This document shows positions 27,080-35,622 of a stretch of 64,000 nucleotides of DNA, piece by piece (positions within the stretch are counted from its first letter, which is position 1; every line of letters starts with the position of its first letter). The notes under the pieces are model-generated. The model did no database searches. It worked only from the letters and a program-made list of their open reading frames with translations, and was not told the DNA's origin. Source of the DNA: Anabaenopsis elenkinii CCIBt3563 (lineage in GTDB: Bacteria > Cyanobacteriota > Cyanobacteriia > Cyanobacteriales > Nostocaceae); NCBI RefSeq assembly GCF_015245355.1, contig NZ_CP063311.1:1261313-1325312 (forward strand), written 5' to 3'. The position numbers were made by a program, and so were the translations under genes.

Positions 27080-27940
27080 TTATTCATCCCCATTTAGCAG
27101 AATCACATCAGGTAAAGAGCGTTTAAATAAGTACATCCAACCTAACCCTGCTAGACTCAATACTATAGCAATTAAACTCACAACTTGGGCAATCCGCAAT
27201 GATCCCAGCATTAAACTGTCAATGCGAAAACCCTCAATCCAGAAGCGACCTAAACTGTATCCCACCACATAAAATAAAAATATTGTCCCTAAACGCCACC
27301 GTGGTTTCCCAGATAAACCACGAAAAAATAAAGTAATTAATAAGGCGAATACTATTAAATTCCACAGTGATTCGTAGAGAAATGTGGGATGGAAATATTC
27401 AAAATTAATTAAAGCTGGAGGACGGTTTTGGATAGGAATATATAGCTTCCAAGGTAAATTGGTAGGAACACCAAAGGCTTCGGAATTAAAGAAGTTTCCC
27501 CAACGTCCAATTGCTTGTCCTAAAATCAGCGAAGGGGCGACTAAATCAGCTAATTGCCAAAAAGAAACCCTATTGAGTTTAGCAAAGATTAAAGCTGCTA
27601 AAGTACCACCCATAATCGCTCCGTGAATGGCAATACCTCCTTGCCAAATAGCGATAATTTTCTCTGGATGCTGCTCATATTCTGACCATTGAAATAAAAC
27701 ATAATAAAGCCGCGCTGCGGGAATCGCTCCAATCACTAACCAAATCGATAAATCAGCAATCAAGTCTGGGTTAACATGACGGCGCTTTGCTAGATACTGG
27801 GAAAGGCTCACACCAGTGATAACTGCTATGGCAATTAATAATCCATACCAGCGGATACTGATGGGCCCTATGTCCAGGATGACTGGACCGGGAGACGTAA
27901 ATTCAAATGCTAAAGGCAAAGTGTAAATATCCAGTCCCAT
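27080..27940 (-). CDS. lgt: Prolipoprotein diacylglyceryl transferase
   Basis: 286 aa, about seven membrane helices. The Lgt signature [17 protein letters not shown] is present, as is the N-terminal [17 protein letters not shown] with the essential Tyr/His-type region and the HGAIMGG loop. Lgt transfers diacylglycerol from phosphatidylglycerol to the lipobox Cys of prolipoproteins in the plasma membrane. It ends in a hydrophobic helix followed by [16 protein letters not shown]. It is single on its strand. Confidence 0.96.
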   Translation of the reverse strand: MGLDIYTLPLAFEFTSPGPVILDIGPISIRWYGLLIAIAVITGVSLSQYLAKRRHVNPDLIADLSIWLVIGAIPAARLYYVLFQWSEYEQHPEKIIAIWQGGIAIHGAIMGGTLAALIFAKLNRVSFWQLADLVAPSLILGQAIGRWGNFFNSEAFGVPTNLPWKLYIPIQNRPPALINFEYFHPTFLYESLWNLIVFALLITLFFRGLSGKPRWRLGTIFLFYVVGYSLGRFWIEGFRIDSLMLGSLRIAQVVSLIAIVLSLAGLGWMYLFKRSLPDVILLNGDE

Positions 27941-27999
27941 ATGAATTACTAGTTTTGATACGTAAAGACCCTGAATATAATTTCAGGGGATATCAGGTA

Positions 28000-28395
28000 A
28001 TTAATAGATATTATGGCAGTAGCTGCCATGAAAGCCCTAGGAGGTGTTTACACCAGAGTCATTTTGTGTTAAAGTTATCCTACCAGGTAAGGGTAATCAA
28101 CCTAATCATACCCTATGTCGCCTAACAGGTCACACTGTGCCTTGACAATTAAGTCTTGCTGGTTCTACTTCCAAGTTCTAGTACCACCACAGAAGTAGGT
28201 AAAATACTCACAGGTGCTAGACCACCAGTATTAATACCAAAACAACATTTGCAGTTGTGCAACTAGGGTAAGACAGACCCAAAGTTAACGCTTGTGGAGA
28301 GAACCACCTCTAGAACAAATACCGCAAGGAATTGATTCTAAGTGGACTCGTTGAATCAAGAATCTCTGTGTCCTTTGACCGGGGAGTGTCAATAG
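28000..28395. mobile_element. Probable deleted IS200/IS605-type element upstream of coaD
   Basis: The left part (about 28014-28072) has a GGCAGTAGCTGCC hairpin, then TGAAAGCC, TGTTTAC and AGTCATTTTGTGTTA, the same order as at 20155-20232. The right part (about 28350-28393) has GAATCAAGAATCTCTGTGTCC then GGGGAGTGTCAAT, resembling an IS200/IS605 right end such as that at 8640. There is no transposase in between. It occupies the region immediately before coaD and could shape its expression. Confidence 0.4.
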
Positions 28396-28421
28396 AGTAG
28401 CTTTGGTATATTGAAAATTTT

Positions 28422-28913
28422 GTGATTGCTATTTATCCCGGTAGCTTTGACCCCATCACTTTAGGTCACCTTGATATCATTAAGCGTGGTAGTCGGCTGT
28501 TTGAGCAGGTGATTGTTGCTGTACTCAGGAATCCTCATAAAGTACCACTGTTTACTGTACAGGAAAGATTAAATCAAATTCGTCGCACGACTCAACATCT
28601 GACTAATGTGGAGGTTGACAGTTTTGACGGTTTGACTGTTAACTATGCCCAACAACGACACGCACAAGTTTTATTACGAGGCTTACGGGCAATTTCCGAC
28701 TTTGAAGTAGAGCTACAAATGGCTCATACTAATAAAACTATTTCCACTCAAATAGAAACTGTTTTTCTGGCGACATCTAATGAGTATAGTTTTTTGAGTA
28801 GTAGTGTGGTAAAAGAGATTGCAAGATTTGGCGGATCTGTTGATCATCTTGTTCCCCAAGAAATTGCTCTGGATATATATAAATGCTACAACCACACTTC
28901 TCCGACGAATTGA
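28422..28913 (+). CDS. coaD: Phosphopantetheine adenylyltransferase
   Basis: 163 aa with a GTG start ([20 protein letters not shown]). The nucleotidyltransferase T/HxGH motif is TLGH, and the second signature is present as [14 protein letters not shown] (ISSTxxR-like). CoaD makes dephospho-CoA from 4'-phosphopantetheine and ATP, the fourth step of CoA synthesis. It overlaps the next gene by 31 bp, so they are likely co-transcribed. The length is normal for the family (about 160 aa). Confidence 0.96.
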   Translation: MIAIYPGSFDPITLGHLDIIKRGSRLFEQVIVAVLRNPHKVPLFTVQERLNQIRRTTQHLTNVEVDSFDGLTVNYAQQRHAQVLLRGLRAISDFEVELQMAHTNKTISTQIETVFLATSNEYSFLSSSVVKEIARFGGSVDHLVPQEIALDIYKCYNHTSPTN

Positions 28914-29548
28914 ATGACAACGGTACCTATCCCCCCGCGGAAGAGTATACCAATGGAACCGAAGGCGTAAATATTATCGAGGAACTTAATCGTTTAGAGG
29001 ATTTAATTCTCTATGGTTTTTGTATTCCTTTCACTGGACGCACTATAGTTGATGAAGATAAGCTGATTGAACAAATCGATTTTATTCGCCTTTCTTTACC
29101 AGGGGTTTTTCAGGAAGCAACTTTTGTGCTGCAACAAAAGCAAGAGGTTATCCAAGAAGCTCAAGAGTATGGAAGGCAAATTATTGAAGCAGCTCAAGCT
29201 AAACGAGGGCAAATTTTAGCTGAAAGTGATATTCTCCGCGAAGCGGAACAAAAGGCCCAGGAGTTGCGCAGACAAGTTCAGCAGGAGTGCGAGGCGATGA
29301 TGCAAGCAACTCTGGCGGAAATTGAGCAAAAGCGCCGCAGTTGTGAGGAGGAGTTGGAGCAGCTGCGCCGAACTGCTGTAGCTCAAGCCCAAGAAATCGA
29401 AAATGGTGCGGATGAATACGCTGATACTGTCCTGGAAAATATGGAGAAGGATTTGCAGGATATGTTAGGTATTATTGTCAATGGTCGCCAGCAGTTACGC
29501 CGTAATATGTCTCCTACGGGTAGTTCACACTCTCCCCACCAGAAATAG
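28883..29548 (+). CDS. DivIVA-like coiled-coil protein
   Basis: 221 aa. An N-terminal globular segment ([12 protein letters not shown]-type: [20 protein letters not shown], then [20 protein letters not shown]) is followed by a long coiled coil (about residues 75-185: [39 protein letters not shown]). It resembles cyanobacterial DivIVA/ATP synthase B-like proteins placed next to coaD. It overlaps coaD. It may act in cell division or envelope growth, but this is inferred from coiled-coil form only. No membrane helix. Confidence 0.7.
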   Translation: MLQPHFSDELNDNGTYPPAEEYTNGTEGVNIIEELNRLEDLILYGFCIPFTGRTIVDEDKLIEQIDFIRLSLPGVFQEATFVLQQKQEVIQEAQEYGRQIIEAAQAKRGQILAESDILREAEQKAQELRRQVQQECEAMMQATLAEIEQKRRSCEEELEQLRRTAVAQAQEIENGADEYADTVLENMEKDLQDMLGIIVNGRQQLRRNMSPTGSSHSPHQK

Positions 29549-29620
29549 ATGATTTTCATCTGTGTTTATTAGTCAAGGTATCAATTTAAGGTTTAAATGT
29601 AAGAACATAAAAGTAATTTT

Positions 29621-30949
29621 CTATAAAGTGTAGGTAAAGTCATTTACTAACATTCCGGGAACTAAACTACCCCCTAATTGGCGACTCTCATAAGTTCCCA
29701 CATTGGGGATAAATTCTTGGAAGTTGGTAAAGTCTACAAGATTATCTCCCCAAAAACGATAGAGAGTTTCATCAAAGCGTAAATTTTCAATAGGGGCGAT
29801 GATTTCGCCGTTTTCTACCCAAAAACAAGCATAACGAGTCATCCCGGTAATTCTCCCGGTGGGGCGATCGCTCCAGTTGAGATAATGTAAATTGGATATA
29901 TATAGTCCTGTATCTAATCTCCTGAGAATTTCATCAACGCCTAAATTACCCGGACTGATGTGGGGCGATCGCAAGGTTTCCGAGCTATTAGCACCGTTGG
30001 CGATTTTACCGTATTCCTTGGCGGTGCGAGAATTAACTAGAGTATTAACTAAAACCCCCTGTGTAATTATGGGTAACTCAGGAGCTACCATTTCTCCTAA
30101 TTGATTAAATCGGGGTACAAACCCCTGTTGAAAGTTTTCTTTTAAAGTAAATTTAGGGGAGAGTTGTTTTTCTTGGCGTGATAGCATAGCCAAAGCACTG
30201 CTTCCCTGTTGTAAATCAGCCTCACTTACCGCTGACCAAGAAAGCATATCTAATAAATCTGCTACCGCTGCGGGAGCAAAATAAGTTTTATACTGTCCCG
30301 GTGTCAATTGTTTAGCTGGACGGGAAAGTAATTCTAGTTGGGTTTTAGCTGCGTTCATCTTGGCGATGTAAGCGCTTTCATCCCAATGACTACCAGCAAG
30401 GATGACTTTAACCGCTTGTCCACGGGTATCAAATAGGGAATAATCTAAGGTAAAGGTATCAGTGGTGAACCAGTGTTTTTGACCTTGAGAATCAGCATAG
30501 CCTTTAATGACTAACCCTCCGGCATAAAGACCAGTAAAGTCTAATTCTCCCACCTGGGCTAATATAGTTTGAACTACTGAATCTGGTGGTAATAATTGCC
30601 CAGAATTGACTTCGCGACTAATATTATTTCCTGATGGTAATACTAAATGGGGGTCAAGGGGTAAAACTTTCAATTCTTCCCGCAGTTCGAGTAATGCTGT
30701 GTATGCTGCGAGGGAGTCTATTTCCCTGTTTCCTGTTAAGGGAAAACAGCGAAAGCTGCGGCGCTGATTTTCCATTAAGGTCAATTCTATGGAACCGTCA
30801 GCAACTACACCTGTTTGTCTGACTTTCCCATGATTGAAACGAGTAAATTGGCTGTGTTCACTGCTGAGTATGAGGGTAAATTGTTCGGTAGCTGTTTTTT
30901 GTATGAGTAGTGTTTCTATAAGTTGATTGAAGCTGTTTTCTAAGGTCAT
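29621..30949 (-). CDS. PmbA/TldE-like protease subunit
   Basis: 442 aa, U62 family. It lacks the HExxxH metal motif, as PmbA/TldE proteins do. Features include EHSQFTRFNHGKVRQTG near the N-terminus and the C-terminal GMTRYACFWVENGEIIAPIE block typical of the family. With TldD it forms a hetero-oligomer that degrades unfolded peptides and matures some ribosomal peptides. The TldD-type partner is directly upstream (100 bp) on the same strand. Confidence 0.88.
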   Translation of the reverse strand: MTLENSFNQLIETLLIQKTATEQFTLILSSEHSQFTRFNHGKVRQTGVVADGSIELTLMENQRRSFRCFPLTGNREIDSLAAYTALLELREELKVLPLDPHLVLPSGNNISREVNSGQLLPPDSVVQTILAQVGELDFTGLYAGGLVIKGYADSQGQKHWFTTDTFTLDYSLFDTRGQAVKVILAGSHWDESAYIAKMNAAKTQLELLSRPAKQLTPGQYKTYFAPAAVADLLDMLSWSAVSEADLQQGSSALAMLSRQEKQLSPKFTLKENFQQGFVPRFNQLGEMVAPELPIITQGVLVNTLVNSRTAKEYGKIANGANSSETLRSPHISPGNLGVDEILRRLDTGLYISNLHYLNWSDRPTGRITGMTRYACFWVENGEIIAPIENLRFDETLYRFWGDNLVDFTNFQEFIPNVGTYESRQLGGSLVPGMLVNDFTYTL

Positions 30950-31049
30950 GGGGTGTTTTGGATGGGGAATTTCTGGGAGTAGTTAGGGATGAGGGGGTTG
31001 ATATAGCAAAAGTAGCAGGATTCTTGTGGGTGGGGTAATTTGCAGTTGT

Positions 31050-32486
31050 TTAACCACCCCCAAAAACCTCGACATTAGCAAATACACACAGGGGGGAACC
31101 ATGTCCTACCCAAATGGCTTGGTTGGGTTCACCTTTACCACACATGGCGGTACCATACATTTCCCAGGTGTCGGCATTGCCTATGTGGGTGAGACTGTGC
31201 CAAAATTCTGGAGTGGTGGCTCTATAGTTGGGGTTCCGTAGGGTTTTAGTGAGTTGACCGTTTTCAATTAATTTGGCATATTCACAACCAAATTGGAATT
31301 TATAACGGCGGTCGTCTATTGACCAGGAGCGATTGGATTCCATGTAAATGCCATGTTCTATACTGCTAATAATTTCCGCTGTGGTTTGCTTCCCTGGTTC
31401 TAGGTTTAAGTTAGCCATGCGGTCTATGGGGGGACGGTTCCAAGAACAAGCACGAGCGCAAGCTACACCGGGTATATTGGCTCTAGCTTGGCTTTCCAAG
31501 CTACCTAGTCCCCTTTGTAGTACGCCTTCTTTAATCACATATTCTTTTGTGGCTACTGCGCCTGTATCGTCAAATCCGTAGCTAGCAAATTCACCGGGTA
31601 CGGTGGGGTCAAAGGTGATGTTCATCAGTGGTGAACCATAAGCTAGGTTACCAAAGTCACTTGGTTTCACAAAGCTCCCCCCTGCGTAGTTGCGTTCGTC
31701 TCCTAGAATTCGGTCAATTTCTAAGGGATGTCCGACGCTTTCGTGAATTTGCAGCATCATTTGGTCTGGTGCTAGGAGTAGGTTGGTGCGGGTGTTGGGA
31801 CATTCTGTGGCGGTTAGCAGTTCTACTGCTTGCTCCCCAACTTGCTGCACTCGCTGCCATAATTGCTCTTGTTTTAATAGCTCCCATCCGCCTTGATAGC
31901 AGTGTGCTTGCCAACCATTGTTACTGCGTTGTTGGACTATTGTACCATCTTGGGCGATCGCGCCATAATGGGTTCCTAATGAGACAATTTTTTGATATAG
32001 TTCGGAGCCGTTACTGCTGACAAACCAAGTTTCCATCTCGGTGGTGGTGGCGCTGGCTGAGGTTTGGACAATTTTGTCATTAACTTTTAATGTCTGACAT
32101 ACACGTACCAGGAAATTATTGATTTCTCCAGGACACAAACCATCTAAGGGTTCCAGGTAGGGTGAGTTATATTCCCCCACGACTTTGGGGCGTTGATTGG
32201 TGTTAAAGGGATATATCCACCATTTGCTAGCTGCTAGCGCTTGTTGATATGCTCTATGGGCTGCTGCTTGTAGTGATGGTATTTCTAGGGAGTTTGTAGC
32301 TGCATAACCAATACAGCCATTAACTAGGACTTCTACCATGGCTCCGATGGTGGAGGATTTACCGTTGATTTGGGGTAAGCCATCCCGCACATTGCGAGTG
32401 GAGCAGCTTGTTTTGACGGCTCTCATTCCTACCCAATCTGCTGCAATGTTGAGATGAGCGATCGCTTGTGTCAGTTCAGACCACAT
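31050..32486 (-). CDS. TldD-like metalloprotease subunit
   Basis: 478 aa, U62 family. The zinc motif HExxxH is present (MLQIHESVGHPLEIDRILGD), followed by NYAGGSFVKPSDFGNLAYGS and the C-terminal block ending EYAKLIENGQLTKTLRNPNY. This is the catalytic partner of the PmbA/TldE-like protein encoded just downstream. It starts at an ATG at 32486. Natural substrates in cyanobacteria are not known. Confidence 0.9.
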   Translation of the reverse strand: MWSELTQAIAHLNIAADWVGMRAVKTSCSTRNVRDGLPQINGKSSTIGAMVEVLVNGCIGYAATNSLEIPSLQAAAHRAYQQALAASKWWIYPFNTNQRPKVVGEYNSPYLEPLDGLCPGEINNFLVRVCQTLKVNDKIVQTSASATTTEMETWFVSSNGSELYQKIVSLGTHYGAIAQDGTIVQQRSNNGWQAHCYQGGWELLKQEQLWQRVQQVGEQAVELLTATECPNTRTNLLLAPDQMMLQIHESVGHPLEIDRILGDERNYAGGSFVKPSDFGNLAYGSPLMNITFDPTVPGEFASYGFDDTGAVATKEYVIKEGVLQRGLGSLESQARANIPGVACARACSWNRPPIDRMANLNLEPGKQTTAEIISSIEHGIYMESNRSWSIDDRRYKFQFGCEYAKLIENGQLTKTLRNPNYRATTPEFWHSLTHIGNADTWEMYGTAMCGKGEPNQAIWVGHGSPLCVFANVEVFGGG

Positions 32487-32603
32487 ATTGATAGTAAATT
32501 ATGAATAGGTTAATTACAAGTTAATTCTTTATACTACAAAATTAGAACAGGTAAACCCCAAGCACCCGCACCAAACTATACAGATGCGGGAATATGTTTA
32601 TTC

Positions 32604-32999
32604 CTAAGAGGATGTTTGACTATAATCGGAAACAAATGCAGTGCTGACTTTGCCCGTGGTATCAAATATATAAGAAGGTCTCCACAAGTTGGGTAGTCTG
32701 CGTAGCTCCGGAAATTCCCGGCGCAAAATTCTGCAAGAACGACCTTGAAAGGCTTTTACTACTTGAGCAATAGAGTGATGGTGGTCATACTCAATTTGTA
32801 AATAAACTTGATCTGGCGAGATTTCTAGAGCTTTAATCATCCATTTTTTGTCATCAGCAACAGTCTGAAAGACTTTAATACACTGCTGCTTGAGAAGTGC
32901 GCTCTCACCAAATATTCTTTCATGTCCGTAGGTCATCCAGATCAAGTGAACACTGACTAAGCCAATGGCATCACTGTAATGATTGTATAGAGGTTGCAT
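32604..32999 (-). CDS. IS200/IS605 TnpA-like protein lacking the HUH histidines
   Basis: 131 aa, normal length for a Y1 transposase. It follows the IS200 pattern: SVHLIWMTYGHERIF, KALEISPDQVYLQIEYDHHH, QGRSCRILRREFPELR and LWRPSYIFDTTGKVSTAFVSDYSQT. The usual catalytic PDHVHL reads PDQVYL, so both HUH histidines are replaced. The Tyr aligned with the nucleophile (SDYSQ) is kept. The protein is thus probably inactive as a transposase, or has been repurposed. Its last codons run into an AGAGGATGTTTG sequence, the terminal repeat of the MITE family. Confidence 0.75.
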   Translation of the reverse strand: MQPLYNHYSDAIGLVSVHLIWMTYGHERIFGESALLKQQCIKVFQTVADDKKWMIKALEISPDQVYLQIEYDHHHSIAQVVKAFQGRSCRILRREFPELRRLPNLWRPSYIFDTTGKVSTAFVSDYSQTSS

Positions 33000-33144
33000 T
33001 TGGATGTCTATTCTTTTTTTGCCAGAACAATGGTATCATATTTACATTATGTCTAAAGTAGAACTTAACAAAAAGCTTACATTGTCTATTGTAAATAGAT
33101 GTATTTGCTGACCTGAGAGTGTATATCAAGGTGTAATCTAAAAT

Positions 33145-34293
33145 TTAATTTTCCGTTCTAGGAGAGACAGGATCTGATATTGTGGCCCCATCTGAATTTG
33201 ATTGATTATCTGAAGTTACAGATAAGTTGCAAACAGCAGATTTTTCTTCACTTAACAACTTCGGCTGTAAATAAAGATTCTCGACAAGTACACCTACACC
33301 CGCTACCCAAGGGGGGACAATGACAGCGCCAATAATTCCTAAAACCTGTGTTCCTCCCAGTACAGCTAAAAGTTGATATAAAGGATGCACTCGCACCGAA
33401 GAACCCACTAACAGGGGGTCAAGAACATAAGTTTCTATGTTTTGAATAATCACAAATAACAGCAATACCCACAGAAAAGTTAAACCACTTTGGGGAATAG
33501 CGACAATTAAAGCTGGAATGGCCCCTAAGACTGGACCGACAAAGGGAATTAAGTTAGTAAACCCCGCAATTACACCTAGAGCTAAGGCAAATTCTGACAG
33601 TCCTAAAATCCTCAATCCCACGGTAATCACAATACCGAGAATGGCGGAAACTAAGACTCGTCCTTGAATATATCCTCCCATGCGGCGAGAAATAGGGATA
33701 ACTTGCTCCCTCAGACGTTGGTCCCAAGGTTGGGGAAACAGACTCACCAGACCTTTAATTAAGTTTTGACTTCCAGCTACCATATAGGCGGATATGACCA
33801 GGGACAAAATCAGATTAACTACCCCGCCAATAAAGCCACGAGTAAAGCCGAAGGAACGCACAACTAGCTGTTGACTCGAACGCAGTAACCAATTAGCTAT
33901 GGACTGGAGGTCAAAAAATTCTTCGACTGACTCTATTTGAGTGATTCCCAGGCGCAGAGCCAAATTTTCAGCAGCATTCCACAAATTATCTAAATATATC
34001 GGTAGTCTACTAGCTAGTCGCTGAATTTGTTCAGAAACCGATGGCCCAATGATTAAGCCAGCCCCAATTAATCCAGAAATTAGGCTAACATAGACAATAA
34101 TTACCCCTAGCCAACGGGGAAGACGTATTTTTTCCGCAGCGTTGACTAGGGGGGCGATCGCAGATGCCAAGACTACGGCAATCATTAAAATTACTAGTAA
34201 GCTCCGTAATTGCCACAGGAGAACGACGAAGAAAAAGGTGGCAACAATCAGGAAAAGGTCAGATAAGTAAATAGACTTACGCGGTTCGGACAT
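33145..34293 (-). CDS. AI-2E/PerM-family membrane transporter
   Basis: 382 aa with about eight membrane helices in the PerM layout. Two N-terminal helices (LFLIVATFFFVVLLWQL, LLVILMIAVVLASAIAPLV) and a third are followed by an amphipathic cytoplasmic region (SEQIQRLASRLPIYLDNLWN), then the C-terminal helices with GFTNLIPFVGPVLGAIPALI and IQNIETYVLDPLLVGSSVRVHP. Family members are proposed to export small molecules or ions; the substrate is unknown. The C-terminal tail is polar. Confidence 0.9.
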   Translation of the reverse strand: MSEPRKSIYLSDLFLIVATFFFVVLLWQLRSLLVILMIAVVLASAIAPLVNAAEKIRLPRWLGVIIVYVSLISGLIGAGLIIGPSVSEQIQRLASRLPIYLDNLWNAAENLALRLGITQIESVEEFFDLQSIANWLLRSSQQLVVRSFGFTRGFIGGVVNLILSLVISAYMVAGSQNLIKGLVSLFPQPWDQRLREQVIPISRRMGGYIQGRVLVSAILGIVITVGLRILGLSEFALALGVIAGFTNLIPFVGPVLGAIPALIVAIPQSGLTFLWVLLLFVIIQNIETYVLDPLLVGSSVRVHPLYQLLAVLGGTQVLGIIGAVIVPPWVAGVGVLVENLYLQPKLLSEEKSAVCNLSVTSDNQSNSDGATISDPVSPRTEN

Positions 34294-34461
34294 ATTTGAT
34301 TATGTAGTCATTAGTGATGAGAAAATTCCAGAGATGGCAGTGGGATTTTATGATTATGATCGGTAATAATAGGGTAAAAAGGCAGAGACCGCAGTTGCCT
34401 ATTTCTAGGCTAGTGCGACAGATAGGAATTAACATTATTTTTGATATTTGATTACATCTCT

Positions 34462-35505
34462 ATGGAAACATTTGTTACTCCCCAATTAAACAAAATGGAT
34501 GCACCGAGGCAAGGAATACCAGTGACAATTATTACTGGGTTCCTTGGTAGTGGCAAGACGACTTTATTAAATCATATCCTTAGTAACCAACAAGGTTTAA
34601 AGACTGCGGTTTTAGTCAATGAATTCGGGGAAATTGGGATTGATAATGAGCTAATTGTCTCCAGAAAAGAGAACATAGTGGCTCTGAACAATGGTTGTAT
34701 TTGCTGTACTATTAACAATGATTTGGTAGATGCAGTTTACCAAGTCTTAGAAAGGGAAGAGAACTTAGATTATTTGGTGGTGGAAACTACGGGGTTGGCT
34801 GACCCGTTACCGGTGGCTTTAACTTTTCTGGGTACGGAGTTACGAGATTTAACCCGTCTGGACTCAATTATTACGGTGGTAGATGCAGCTAACTACAGTT
34901 TGGATTTATTTAACTCTGAAGCGGCATATAGTCAAATTGCCTATGGTGATATCATTATCCTGAATAAGGCAGATTTGGTTGATGAGCAGGCTTTGAATGA
35001 TTTGGAACGGAAAATCAATGATGTGAGAGAAGGTGCTAGAATTATCCGTACGCAGCGATCGCAAGTTCCACTGGGTTTAATTCTCAGTGTGGGCTTGTTT
35101 ACCTCTGACAGGTATTTTCAGGAAGTGGATGACCATGACCACTCAAAGTGTGACCATGACCATGATCACCATAACCATGATCACCATAACCATGATCACC
35201 ATTTAGAAAATGATGGTTTCAGTTCTATTTCTTTTGAAAGTGGCCAGCCTTTTAGTATTAGAAAATTTCAGTATTTCTTAGATAACGAATTACCGACAAA
35301 TATTTTCCGAGCTAAAGGAATTCTCTGGTTTGAAGAAAGTCCTAACCGTCATATTTTTCATCTGTGCGGTAAACGGTTTACTTTAGATGATGATGAATGG
35401 AGAGGTACACCCAAAACCCAGTTAGTGCTAATTGGTCAAAATTTGGATGAGGAAGGTCTGATTTTTCAGTTAGAAAACTGCATTTGTGTAGGTTCTCAAA
35501 AGTAA
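34462..35505 (+). CDS. COG0523 (CobW/ZNG1-type) GTPase with His-rich metal-binding loop
   Basis: 347 aa from ATG 34462; the frame extends seven codons to a TTG. G-motifs: Walker A GFLGSGKTTLLNH, Walker B ETTGLADP and NKAD (LNKADLVD). The metal motif NNGCICCTI has the CxCC cysteines. Between the G domain and the C-terminal CobW_C domain is a loop rich in His and Asp (DDHDHSKCDHDHDHHNHDHH), consistent with binding of zinc or a similar metal. COG0523 proteins deliver metals to target enzymes at GTP cost. Zn is the likely metal; cobalamin involvement is not supported here. Confidence 0.92.
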   Translation: METFVTPQLNKMDAPRQGIPVTIITGFLGSGKTTLLNHILSNQQGLKTAVLVNEFGEIGIDNELIVSRKENIVALNNGCICCTINNDLVDAVYQVLEREENLDYLVVETTGLADPLPVALTFLGTELRDLTRLDSIITVVDAANYSLDLFNSEAAYSQIAYGDIIILNKADLVDEQALNDLERKINDVREGARIIRTQRSQVPLGLILSVGLFTSDRYFQEVDDHDHSKCDHDHDHHNHDHHNHDHHLENDGFSSISFESGQPFSIRKFQYFLDNELPTNIFRAKGILWFEESPNRHIFHLCGKRFTLDDDEWRGTPKTQLVLIGQNLDEEGLIFQLENCICVGSQK

Positions 35506-35591
35506 CCATAGTAAATGTCAATAAGTGAGGTACAGGAGTTTTACCATTTAAATTTTTACCTTATATACTGAGAAAATGCTGAGGTGGGAAG

Positions 35592-35610
35592 CCCACAAAG
35601 GTGGGTTTTT
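35592..35610 (+). terminator. Terminator after the COG0523 gene
   Basis: A CCCAC (35592-35596)/GTGGG (35601-35605) stem with an AAAG loop and TTTTT. It ends the plus-strand transcript from 34462 shortly before the convergent minus-strand gene. Confidence 0.8.
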
Positions 35611-35622
35611 CCATGCTTTTTT

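Noticed and set aside
28190-28210. GAAGTAGGTA segment as part of a glutamine (glnA) riboswitch
   Set aside because: Only this short string matches; the rest of the glnA RNA pattern is not present and coaD is not a typical target.
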